Source: Symsagittifera roscoffensis
Lineage: Eukaryota; Xenacoelomorpha; Acoela; Convolutidae
Assembly: GCF_963678635.1 (NCBI RefSeq)
Contig: NC_087062.1
Coordinates: forward strand, 13,374,670-13,438,669
Reading direction: 5' to 3'
Length of the DNA: 64,000 nt
Shown here piece after piece: positions 1 through 11,400 of the stretch. The translations under genes were made by a program, and so were the position numbers. Within the stretch, counting starts at the first letter, position 1. The number at the start of each line of letters is the position of its first letter. A model generated the notes under the pieces. That model searched no databases and was not told the DNA's origin. It saw only the letters and a list, made by a program, of their open reading frames with translations.

Positions 1-105
1 AAAGTGTTCATTTTGATCAATAACCGGCTATTAAGAACAGCCAATGCTGAGGATATTAACACAGCCTATTTTATTACAAATAGCACTTTAGCTTCAAATA
101 TCACG

Positions 106-182
106 GATCTGTAGCGTAGAGGTAGGGAAGGAGACTCGCAACAAAGTAAGAGGGTTCGAACCTGGGCAGGGTTGGATGTTTT
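106..182 (+). repeat. tRNA-like / SINE-head remnant
   Basis: An A-box-like stretch (TAGCGTAGAGG, 112-122) is followed about 30 bases later by a good B-box (GGGTTCGAACC, 152-162), the internal RNA polymerase III promoter layout of tRNAs and tRNA-derived SINEs. I could not fold a full cloverleaf with a convincing acceptor stem, so this reads as a decayed tRNA or SINE head rather than a working tRNA gene. Confidence 0.4.
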
Positions 183-290
183 TAATGAAATTTTTCGTAT
201 ACTAGTTAAAATGCGTCCGCTCTATAATTTTATGTATGTTAATTGGTATTTTTTTTTCAAATTGACTGGTACTGCTAATGCCTCATAATT

Positions 291-362
291 GGTTTGCGTC
301 ACTTAGCATTTATGTAGACTCATATTTGGCGTGCGTCACTTAAGAAATTTTATAGACTCTAA
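291..362. repeat. short imperfect direct repeat
   Basis: Two adjacent copies of about 35 bp share the core TGCGTCACTTA, then a T/A-rich stretch and TAGACTC. Nothing else was recognised between 183 and 970. Confidence 0.5.
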
Positions 363-970
363 GTTATACTCATTCAGTTTTTCTCAGTAGCTTTATCGGT
401 CATATTTTTGCTTGTGCATGCGAAGTGCAACTTCGCCTCTGTGTTGAATCAAATTTTTCTTATTTTACAAAAATTAACAGAAATTAAGCTAGTTATGAAA
501 GTATTGTTGTTTTTCTTTCCTTTTTTCATTAGATATATGTTTCCATATTTTTTGTTCATGAAGTATTCACAGTGCGCTTGCTCAGCTGCGCTTGTTCAAA
601 ATCGTGCGCGCTCTTTCTATATAATTTTGATAATTACTGATAATTATTTCCGCTTCCGTGTCAGAAATGTTTTGGTGTATTCTGTCAATTTAGTTGCCTT
701 TTCATAATTAACTGCCACAAACTTTTGTGTTTGCATCGAGTATCCTACGAACCTAAAAAATTAAAATGTTGCCATGTTTTCTAATTGGTTTTTGTAATTT
801 CTGTTAATTTTCCCCAACATTTTGTCTATGTCTGATGTTTTTCTTCACTTCACTGTGTATAACCAGTGATCAAGAAAGGTGGTTATTCCTTTCTTGTATT
901 GCTTTCTAGAATCCTGAATAATTCATGACCTGGGTCAAGAGATTGTAATAATTTGGAGTCGACTAAATTG

Positions 971-1039
971 TATTCTTTGTTTTGTATTTGTGCCAAACAA
1001 ACCTTTGTTTGGCAAAAATTCATAACAAAACAAAGAATA
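971..1039. repeat. 69-bp near-perfect palindrome
   Basis: The centre is TGCCAAACAAA, a 2-base loop, then TTTGTTTGGCA (991-1014), a perfect 11-bp stem. The outer arms, TATTCTTTGTTTTGT and its inverse at 1025-1039, extend the hairpin. It may be a tiny palindromic transposon relic or a cruciform-forming site. It lies about 1.2 kb upstream of the GPCR start. Confidence 0.7.
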
Positions 1040-1896
1040 AAGTTTGGTTGGGCTGTTTTGGAGGCTCCCTTCGAAATAGTTTTCTTATCAATTAGCTTGG
1101 TACTTTCTGCGTAATTTTTGATTTACTAAAAAAAGCCAAAATGTGTCATTTTTGGTGGAAAATTTTGGTTCCGAGTTTTCGCAAATTAAGTTGCACCATT
1201 TTAATTCTGGTCAAGTTCTAAGCAATTTTCGTTCTCTTCATTTTTTGTCGAACTTTGCCCCATTTTAAGAAAATTGCGTTTGAAGTTTCAAATTTCGTTG
1301 GTTTTGTCCGGATTATTTGAATCAGCATTGTATGCATAATGACAACACATTGTTTGCCTATAGCAAAACTTATTTCCTTTAAAGATAAAACTTTACTGGC
1401 TGCCATTTCTATAACAGGTTAAAGTTTATTGAGAAAAAAATTTACCGAACAGTTTTTTTTTTGCTTATTACTTTGAACTGTTCCAAGAAATAAATAATGA
1501 TTATTTCAATTTTCAGCTCCTTTTTCATTTTTCAAAAACTGTTTTCTTAATCATCATTGAATGAAGTGGCGTCTAGGCTGATCAATAGTTTAATTGTCAT
1601 AAATTCAAGATCAAAAAAGCGTTTGTTCATTTCACTATTTAATTTCGACGCACCCTTCATCTTCTATCTTAACAGTTGATTTAGCCCCATAACAATGCCA
1701 ATTACCCTCATTGGTCAATTTCTAGTTCGTGTTTGAGGCTTTATTGCTTTGTTATAACTTTCCTTAAATTTACATTAAATTTTCGCTTTGTTTGTTCTTG
1801 TAATAAATTATTTATTCGGTCACGCCTGAAAACTTATTTGAAGTCAATTCATCCCTGTTTTTGCCCACCTTTTCAAATAATGTGTTGAGTATCCCT

Positions 1897-1904
1897 TATA
1901 AAAG
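1897..1904 (+). promoter_or_regulatory. candidate TATA box of the GPCR gene
   Basis: TATAAAAG lies about 300 bases upstream of the GPCR start codon, in a stretch with no other coding signal. This is inference from the motif and its position only. Confidence 0.35.
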
Positions 1905-2207
1905 CGAGTTTCCATAGAAACCGCCCTCTACGCTTCTTTATTACGCGTTAAATTTCTAAATATAAATAATTTCGCTGGTTGGTTTTGAAAAATATTTTTG
2001 GGCGTTCATGTCGGTAAATCGGAATGTTTTCATTGATAAGACAATTTTCTGATAAATAGTTGGTTTCAACAAAAAAAACATTTTGTCCAACTATTGTCCA
2101 ACTGTTTAGTTCGCACTTTTCACAATCTTCTTTTCAATTTAACTTCAAGAGATTGGCTTAAAAATTGATTTAAATATTGATAGCTGGGTAATCTTAATTT
2201 ATACACG

Positions 2208-2418
2208 ATGAATGGGACATTGGAACATACAGAATTCAGAGGAACCCCTAACGCCTGTTCTTCCACCGACGCGCCTCCATTTTACTGGCTAATCAGTCTT
2301 TCGTTGGGCGTGGCAGCAATAGCTGGAAATGGACTGGTCATTCTAGCAAATGTCATGAAGAAAGTGAAACGCAATCCCACTAATTGCATCATCACTAATT
2401 TGGCATCTGTGGATTTCC
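2208..2418 (+). CDS. GPCR exon 1 (N-terminus, TM1, first half of TM2)
   Basis: Starts with ATG at 2208 and ends at a strong donor (CC|GTGAGT). It encodes a short extracellular N-terminus with an NGT sequon, TM1 containing the conserved GN pair, and the start of TM2 (NCIITNLASVDF). It ends in phase 1. The open frame runs on past the donor to 2570, but that extension is low-complexity and not receptor-like. Confidence 0.85.
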
Positions 2419-5400
2419 GTGAGTCAAGTCAGGATTCAGGAACTGAGCATTCTAACTTGCGATTCGGAATCAAAAACGCAATATTTATGAATAGAAAAAA
2501 TGATTTTTTGAGGACCGTCATCCTTTTTACCAACGTCAAATTTACCAACAACAGGTTAAAAACTTTTTAAAAGAATGATTTAAATTCGATCCTGCCGACA
2601 AATATTTTGAAGTCAAACTATTTTTAATCCGAAACTGACAAAAGTTCTTCAAAAATAGAATTTTGAAGAAATATAGAAAATGTAGAAACTGACAAAAATT
2701 CTTCAAAATGTAAAATATTTTGAAGCCAAGCTAATTTTAATCCGAAACTGACAAAAGGTCTTCAAAAATGTAGACTGTTTTTTGGGGGGTTTTTACTTTT
2801 CAGCGCTTAACGAAGAACCGCTGTTGTGCGCCTGGTTAAGGCTTACACGCATTTTTTGGTTATTTTTCTTGGCTGGGTAATGCTGCCTCACCCTCAAGCA
2901 ACAAACACGATTCTTTGGTGGGCCTCGAAACTCCATTTTTTCGATTGATAACTGGAGATTTTGGCCACTTCACCACTTCGCAAAAATACAACAAATATAA
3001 AGAGCTAAAAATAAATTGGTGTTGTTCCAAGATGGAATTTTCTTAAAGATAAATAATTTTGTAATTTGTTGGCTAATTAACCCTCTCTTGAAAATGAGTT
3101 TAAATTCCGACCATTTGAAAAATGGGAAGAAACCTCGTATTCTGGTGTGTTTTAATTTTTCTTCTTTTGTTTTCCCCGCAAAATACAGTCCGTCAGGTTT
3201 TTAAAACTTTTTCTTGTCTTTTTTCGACGAAAACCGATGCACGAGATCTTTTCATTACACCCCTCAAAAAAAACAACGCAAATTTGAAAACAACTATGAA
3301 AAAAACTTTATTTTTAAAGAATATCGCCGGAACATTCTGTAACTTGCACAGCAATCGGCTATTCTTATTTTAAATTATTTTTGTAAGTAATAAATTTTTC
3401 TTCGTCTCATTAACTTTGATGTGTGTAGTGAGTGGTGTATCTCTGATCCTGTTCCATACACTGCCCACTCTCTCAAAACCAGCGGGGAGGGGAGTGGGGG
3501 CTCAACTTTTCTGTCGTCTCTACTGTTCCGATTACCCATTGTGGGCACTCCTCAATTCATCCATCTTCAATCTTCTTCTGGTGATATTTACGCTCTAACT
3601 TAAAACCAGTTCTTTTCATTGTATGAGGGAGTTATTTCATAAGTGAAAATTCAAAAATAAGTTCTTATAGATTTGCACTAACAATCGTTTCTGCTCAGAT
3701 TATTTCATAACTCGCAGCCAAAAAATAAGTTTTTTTAAAGATTTTTACACTCAAAATTGAAACAAGCTTTATTCACTCTTGTCCGATTAAATCATTTCAG
3801 AACACCTAGCTCTCAAGAAACACGTTGATTTAATTAAATTAAAATAAAATTGATTTCATTGTCTCTATGATGATGTTTAGTTTTTTTTCGCGGTTGTATG
3901 AAAAATAAGACTAAAAGTTTACTCTTTGTGAGTTGCTCTGGTTTTGTGAATAGCTTAAAGTTTTTTTGAAATTTCTTTAGTTTTGTCAAATGTTTCATTG
4001 AAATTTGTTGTTATATTTCTATGCAGGTGACGGTTGACCGCTACCTGTGTGTGATCCGACCCTTTTGCCACAAGGATGTATTCGGCAGACGGTCGGTGTT
4101 GACCACTTGTATCATCATGACTTGGTTGCTGGGCATGATCTGTTAGTAATTCGTTAGAAACTCCGCCTTTTAATTCCCTTACTAGTAGTAGCTTCAACTT
4201 CATGCCATTTAACTTAGAACAACACTAAAATGTTAAATCATTTATCAAAACAATTATCGAAAAAAAATAATTTAAACAGTTTAACTAGGCTAGGTTAGCC
4301 GGTAGTACAAATTGTTCCGACCACGCCTACCTTTATTTAAAAAATATTAGGAAAAATCAGAAATTGAAGTTTTTTTCTAATTTTTTTAAAAATTATTTGA
4401 AAAATTGGGCGGATAAAATACACTCTACGTCATAACCCCTTGCCACCCTTTTAGGCGGGATGGGGGCCAGGGGTGTAATGGAACAGTAATATCGCTTATC
4501 CAAATTACAAAGGATGTTTTCTAGTATGATAAATACTCAATGGAGAATCAACCGCGGGGGAGGGGGGATGCCATCCATTTTGCCATAGCCGGTCTCACCT
4601 TGAGGAAGCGGTTGACTCTTGAACGTCTGCAGCTCCTCAAAAGTTATCCCGATGATTTTTTCTAAGTTTTGGGTCCTTATATCGGGTTCTCACTCTTTTT
4701 TTTAAAAAGAATAAATTCACAATTGTGTTCTTCAGCTGAAGGGGTATATTTGCATTGGCCAATCAGATAGTATACATTTGATGCATTTCAAATTGGTTAT
4801 ACTTAGTCTGTTCTTTTCGCTTTCTCTTCTGTTTACGCTTTCTAAATAGTGTGATTTTTTCCCGATTTAATTAAGGGACATAACGTTCCTGACATTTAGT
4901 TTTAACTTTTTTGGTCTGTTTTTTTTTCTAACAGTAATGAGTTAGGACCGAGTTGGTTAACTCATAGAGTAATTTCGGATAGGGTACACCGTCTGCTCGT
5001 CACGCTATCTTATTTTCGGCCGGATAGATTCGTGCAACTTCTTAGTCTAATACCGATCCTAATCTTACTCTTATACTATCTAGTCTCAGGTTGTTTAACT
5101 AGTCTCTGCTAGGCTCAATAGATCTAGGGTATACTGGTTTATTGCGGCTGCTGAAGTGCTCGGGAGAGTCCAACTAATTTCTAAGTTAAATTCAAATCTC
5201 TCTGGTGCTGAAATTACAAGTAACTTCAGCACTTACAAATAAGTGGGTTGTTAGTTAGATGGATCATGATTGGTTAATATTAAATACTTTACATTGGTAA
5301 AATATCTAATTTATCCAATCATAAAATGTAGTTTAGATCAGGTTCCACCCATCCGGGTTTTACAGAGTTTTTTAGAATAGTTCTTCTGCAATTTGAAGGA

Positions 5401-8400
5401 TGGATGATGGACGTTGGTTTTTGGCGAACATCATTTTCTTCCGTTTCCTCTTTGTTAAAGAAGTTCCAGGAAGCTGGAGTTAGAGACATAAGACGTTGTG
5501 TCTTCTAGTGACAACGACTAAGTCTTTGCCACAAACTCAAATCTGATTTCAGAATGGTTGGCTATGTCAGGTTTTTCTGTTCTGCGTGGAGAACTTCTTT
5601 TGTGTCTGATCTAGTTTGGGAATGGCGTGGAGATTGTGCGTGGAGGGGATGCCTGGTTACTCGGATCTGTACGTATACTTGAACATCGAGGTGGTCATTG
5701 GTCTAGTTCAATGAAGTCCTTTTCTGCGAAGTCAAGTCGTACTCTAAATCCTTTGAGTTGTGATTGTGAGTGGCATATCGATTGTGGTTGGTCATTCTCT
5801 CTCGAGTGTAGTGGGATCTTTAGATGTTCGTCCTTGGTGTTGTATTCTGATCTATGTATTGCATAATGTAATTTACATTTTATAAAACATTTATTAGTTT
5901 AATATTTTTTAATTATGATTTTAGTTAGTTGTTTTCACAAAAGCTTTTTGTTTTAGTTCGGTTATTTTGAAGAGTTACTCACACTTGAGTAGCTCTTATT
6001 AAAAATAGAGGTGTGGTCACAAAGCGTGGATGTAGCGCGGTGGGTTAGGCCGGCTATAGAGCATGCTCAGGACGTCCTTCCTGGTGGGTTAGGCCAGGAG
6101 TGGGAGTATGATTTCATGCGGTTTTTGTGAGGGGTCCTGTTATGTGACAACGTTTTATGTTGGGTTTGTTGTGGTTTTTCTTATGTCTTGTTGGTTATGT
6201 CCTTTTTCCAAAAAGTAAATTGTTCGTGGTATGGGTTTGTCTTTCGACTTTTTTGTGTTTTATTATTTCTTTCTTAGACTTTATAATAGTCTTCAAAAGA
6301 ATAAATTATCCAGTTTTAAACTGGGTTAATCCGGTTTGGGTACCGTTGGTTTCCTTTTCTTAGTCATGCTGTTATTTTATGATTTGTGGTATTTAGTAAG
6401 CTGCGTTGGTTAGTTTTGTTTAGTATATGATTCCTTTCCAACCGGGTTAAAGGAAAGTTTGAAACATGTTATTATATGTTAGAGTTGTTGAGTGTGAAAA
6501 CTTGAAACTGAAATTCATTATTTTAAACAATTCTTCGTGGGCGAGCTGTGCGAGTGTGGATAGAATTTCTGTGCGAATGAATGAAAATATCAAAAGGTTA
6601 GTACTGCAATTGCATTTTATTAATTTACTGCATAGAATTTGGAAATTTACTGCTAGTTATGGGGGAATTTTAAGTTACAAATTTTCATCATAATTAGATT
6701 TACTGCTTGTGGGGAAAATTTTAGAAATGAATTTACTGCATTGGTATTAAATTTATAAATTTATAAGTGTAAGAGATTAATAGAATTGTTGAAGTCTGTT
6801 TGATGAAATTTGCGATCTTTATTTGTTTTTTGTGGTTTTTGTAGGTGATCGTCGGATGAAGGCTAAAAATCTAAGGAAAACATGGATAAAGTATGGTGAG
6901 TTTTTTAATATTTCAATTAGTTAGTTATATTCATTTAATTCATACTTACCTGTTAGTCGTCGGGGAAAAAACCGTGGGGGAAGATGTCGTGAATTAGTTC
7001 TGAAGTTGTTAGTAGTTTAGCTAAGATGCGGATGATATTTTTAGTCTGAAGCAGTGGCCAAAGCAATTGAAGTGCCTTAATAGTGGTTAGTTCTTCAGTG
7101 CCAACTGCAAACTCATAAGGTGTGTTTTGGATTAGATTATATAATTTGTGATTGAATTTAGTGTTGTGGATGAATTCTAAAATTGGGATTTCTATAGGTT
7201 GTACAAACTCGTGCGGGATAAGGAAGGGTCGGGATTCTTCGGCGTTGAAGGTCTTGGTGATGGGACAGAAGATGTACATTTGGGTTATGGGGTCATAATT
7301 ACGAAGAATACCATGGAGGTTAGTGTCTTTAATACAATATGTGAAATTTAGGAAAAATGGTGAAGTGTATTTGGAATTAATGAATTGAAAACGATGGTGT
7401 GGTTGTCTAGAGGGTGTGTGTAGGTCAAAGTGATTTTGGATGAAGCGATAATAACTATATGTGTGGGTTTGTTTAGTGCGCAACATAATATCGTGTGAGC
7501 AGTGTAAATCTCTTTCGTGTGGTGCAAGGAAATGAAAGGTTAGTGAAAATATTTGGAAGCGTTCTTTAAAACTTTCGTATGCTTGTGTGTCTGTTAGTGC
7601 TTCTGAAATAATGTGATCAAACTTTCGGTCGAAGATGTTTAGTGTGAATATATATGGTGTCTTGATGAAAAATTTCTCGGTAATTTGTGGATTAGCGAAG
7701 CGATCGTCGTCTAAGAATTGATCTTGGTTAGCTCTGATGATGTTGTGATCATAGTATTCGAGTGTATATTCGTTAGCTCTAGGTGCAGTGTGTGTTTTTA
7801 GTGATTTTTTATATCCAACGTAAGTAAATTGTCTAGCGGTTAGTGGTGTAGTGAGTCGATATAGCATGTCCGTATTTCGCTCTATATCGATGTGAGTGTT
7901 AGATAAAGGTAAGCAAAGAGGATTAGTAAAATGATAATATGAGGTCCAAGAGAGAGTGGGCATTAAAACGTATTCATCTACAAAGTTGCGTGTTTCGTTA
8001 GTGTCGTGGGGGGTGTTTAAGGTGTATTGTGGGAATGAGGGTAAGGTGATGGCTAAAAATTCTTTTGTGTTAGTATGCTTGGGGTGGTTGATGTATTCAC
8101 GGGCTGTTCCTGGTTTTGCTGGGAAAGGATGGTTGGGGAACTTTCTTTTAAAAGTGCGGTAAGCTCTATTAGTGTTGAGTGAAGATTCAGTTGATGTGGA
8201 TGATGGTGCTAATGATTCAGTATAATTTGAAGAGGGTGTAGGGGTAGGGGGGTTGGATGAATTTATTGTGGAGGAGATTTGGTTTATGGTTGGGGTATTA
8301 AGGTGGTAGGGTTGTTGTTGAAGGGTAATAAAATTATCTAGCTCTGGGGAGATTCGGGGGGTGTCTGGAGAATGAGATGATTGGTCAGAATGGTATGAGG

Positions 8401-11400
8401 AGTAGGTTGGGGTAACTTGGGAAGCATAAGAGGGTGTGGGAGTGATTGGGTCAGGGTTATTGGATAATATGGGTTGAAAAGGGGGTTGAGAAAAATTAGA
8501 AGAGTTATGAAAATTATTGGATGGGGATGGTTCTGAGTCGGCAAATTCATCGGGGGTTTCAATATTCGGGTTATTGAGTTGTGAGATGGAATATAAAACT
8601 GAGATGTGTGAATTAGTGTCGGAATTCATGCCTGATGTTACATTACTAGGTGAAAAATCGGGTGGCGGAAAAGCAAAAAGTGGTATTATTGGGATTGGAG
8701 AGGTAAGATTGGTTGGGTGGGAATTTGATCGGTGTAGTGATCCAAGTTGGCGGCTCATCGTGGGCTAAAAAAATGATTATTTTGAGACTGAAAAGCGGTG
8801 GTATGGGGTTGTTCAATAATTTGTTCATAAGTATTATCATCTTGTGACTGGTGTGTCATTATATGTTGGATGGGACTTTGTGATGTGGTGAGTCGAAAAT
8901 TTGGATTATGTGTGATGGCTAAATTTCGAAAATTTCGTGGGACTAGGGATAGTGGATGGTTATTTGGTAGGGGTGGTAATTGTGGTGCCGTTGGCGTTAT
9001 GTCTACATTGTTATGTTCTTCGTCGTATGTATTTTGTCGTGTTGCTATTTTTGTGTTATATTCTTTTATTTGTGCGTCTAAAAGAATTTTGTTTATAGAT
9101 GTAGAAAAGATTCCAAAAAATCCTGCAAAGAGTATGCGTGCTACGCTTGCTTGTCTGTTTACTTGTGTGTGTATAGCACATGTGTTGTAGATTCCTTTTA
9201 AAAGTGAGAAAAGAAATCCAATAAAGTTAAACATTGCGTATAAAATAGTCAATTTTTCTAAGATGTAGTAGGGCCATCCTAGAAAATCGAGGATCTCATT
9301 TTTGAGTGTAACAAAGCTAAAAATGTTAATTGGTGATATATCTTGGGGACGGTATTTTTCACCGTTTAGATATATATAATCTTTAATGTCTTTAAAATAT
9401 CCGCTATAGTCTTGCGTGTAGATATCGGCAAATCCTGCGGTTTCTGCAAGTTTGCGTAAATTTTGGTCTATTGATTGTCTTTGTATAGTGTCCATTTGTG
9501 TTAATAATTCTTGGAATTGTTGTGTTCTAATGTGATGTTGAATATCTGATTTTGAATAGATTCCTATTGATTGTAAGTCTATATTTGGGTTTCGAGCAAT
9601 AGCGCGAATGCTTTCTGGTGAAAATTTTTTGAGTGATTGCATTAATGTGGGATATGGAGTGAGAAGATAATATTTATTTTCATCAGGGTTTAGTTGTACT
9701 ACATTGTGGCTGTTTTCTGATCCACATGGGACTGCGGTATCCCAGAAATAGGTTCTTCGTGAAAGTGTATCCACGAAATGTACTTTATTCTTATAAAAGA
9801 TAGGGATTCTTTTATAACATCGTTTATCTTCAAAAACGTATAGTGGTGATACTTTTTTAGTACAAGTATAAAACCATAAGATGTTTCCTTCATAGTCTAA
9901 AAAATTTGATCTATTTCCAGATAATAAGTATCCTGCATAGGGTATTTTTAATACTGCTAGTGCAAGTGATTGTAATATTTGTGTTCGTTCTAATTCGAAT
10001 AGTTGGTGTAGTGTTTCTAATTCGGAGAGTGACATTTCTTGAAAAATTCGGCTAATTGTATAATCTAGTTTCATATCTAAATGAATATCATAGTGGATAT
10101 TACCGAAATATGTAGTATTCATTAGTGATAATTCTTGTAAGCGTGTGCTTCTGGTGTCATGGGGTTTTAGATGTCCACCAGGTTGTCCGTTGCTTTTTTT
10201 CAAAATTAACTGGTATATAGGATGTTCCTTCGTTTGGAGGATGACCTGTGGCATATGGGTCGATTTTTACTTTTCCAGTGGTCATGTCGAATCCTTTTTC
10301 GTATTCAACTAATATTTCAGAGTATTGTGTTCTGTGAAGTGGATTCCTGTATTTACATGCAAGTTCTGTTTCTTGATATATTTGAAAACGTGTCAATTTA
10401 TTTTCTATATTGTCTATGTTTCTAAAATTAGAACTTAGTTTTCGTGATGGATGGACTTGTTCATATGGAATTGATTGTATAAAATATTTTTCGTGAAATT
10501 TTATCATACGAGCGTGTATTTTTGCTACTTGAAATGTTGTACATGTATCTTCGGGGAACCAAACAATTGTTGCTTGTGTTCTCGTTGTAGGGTCGCAATA
10601 ACCTTGATCATTTTTACAAGGTAATCGGATTCCTTGATAGATCATTGTATTATCTGATAAATCTCGTGTTAGTTGTATTTTTTCGAGTTGTATTTTCCAA
10701 TCAAAAAACATTATTTCTTGGTATCCTTTATTTTTTGTGTCTGCTTTGCAGTTTGATGGGTCATTTATACCAATGTGTGGTATCCAATGTTTATCGTGTA
10801 GGTCATAGGTTAATCGTCCGTGTGCGCCGTTATACGGGTATTTTTCGTCTAGTTTTATATGTCCTTGGTGTCTTTCAAGTTGTGATTGATGTACAGAGTC
10901 TGGAAAAACTTGAAAATTAACTAACTTTCTTTGGGAGTTTTTATTTTGTGTGATGTTTAGTCTAAGTAATTCATTTTTACAATCGTCGGGATTGAGATGT
11001 AAAAGACGTTCTATATTACTTTGATAGAATGATTCATGGTCAAGTCGGTTTTTGTTTCCGTTCGAGACTTGTGAACAATGTACTTTCTTTTCGGAAAATG
11101 TTGCTGTGAATTTATAACCTGTAACTGTTGTTGCTCGGGCTTTTGAATAGAGTGTTGCTATTACATCTGTGGTTTCTATAGCTTGTGGTTCTGTTTCACA
11201 TTGTGATACTTGATTTATTGCATATTTATGTAGTGTTTTTTGTTCATTTTCTTCACAATCGTAATGTGTTACTAATAAATCTTGTGGTCCTGTACGAGGA
11301 GAAGGGTTTATGTTTTGATTTGAGATTACTAGAAAAAGGAGTTGGAGAAAAATTAATAATTTTAGAATATACATGTGTATGATAATCCTGAGTATGGATT

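Noticed and set aside
7956-11382. Plus-strand open frames of 60-106 codons across the retroelement
   Set aside because: They mirror the long minus-strand ORFs, are G/T-biased and show no domains.
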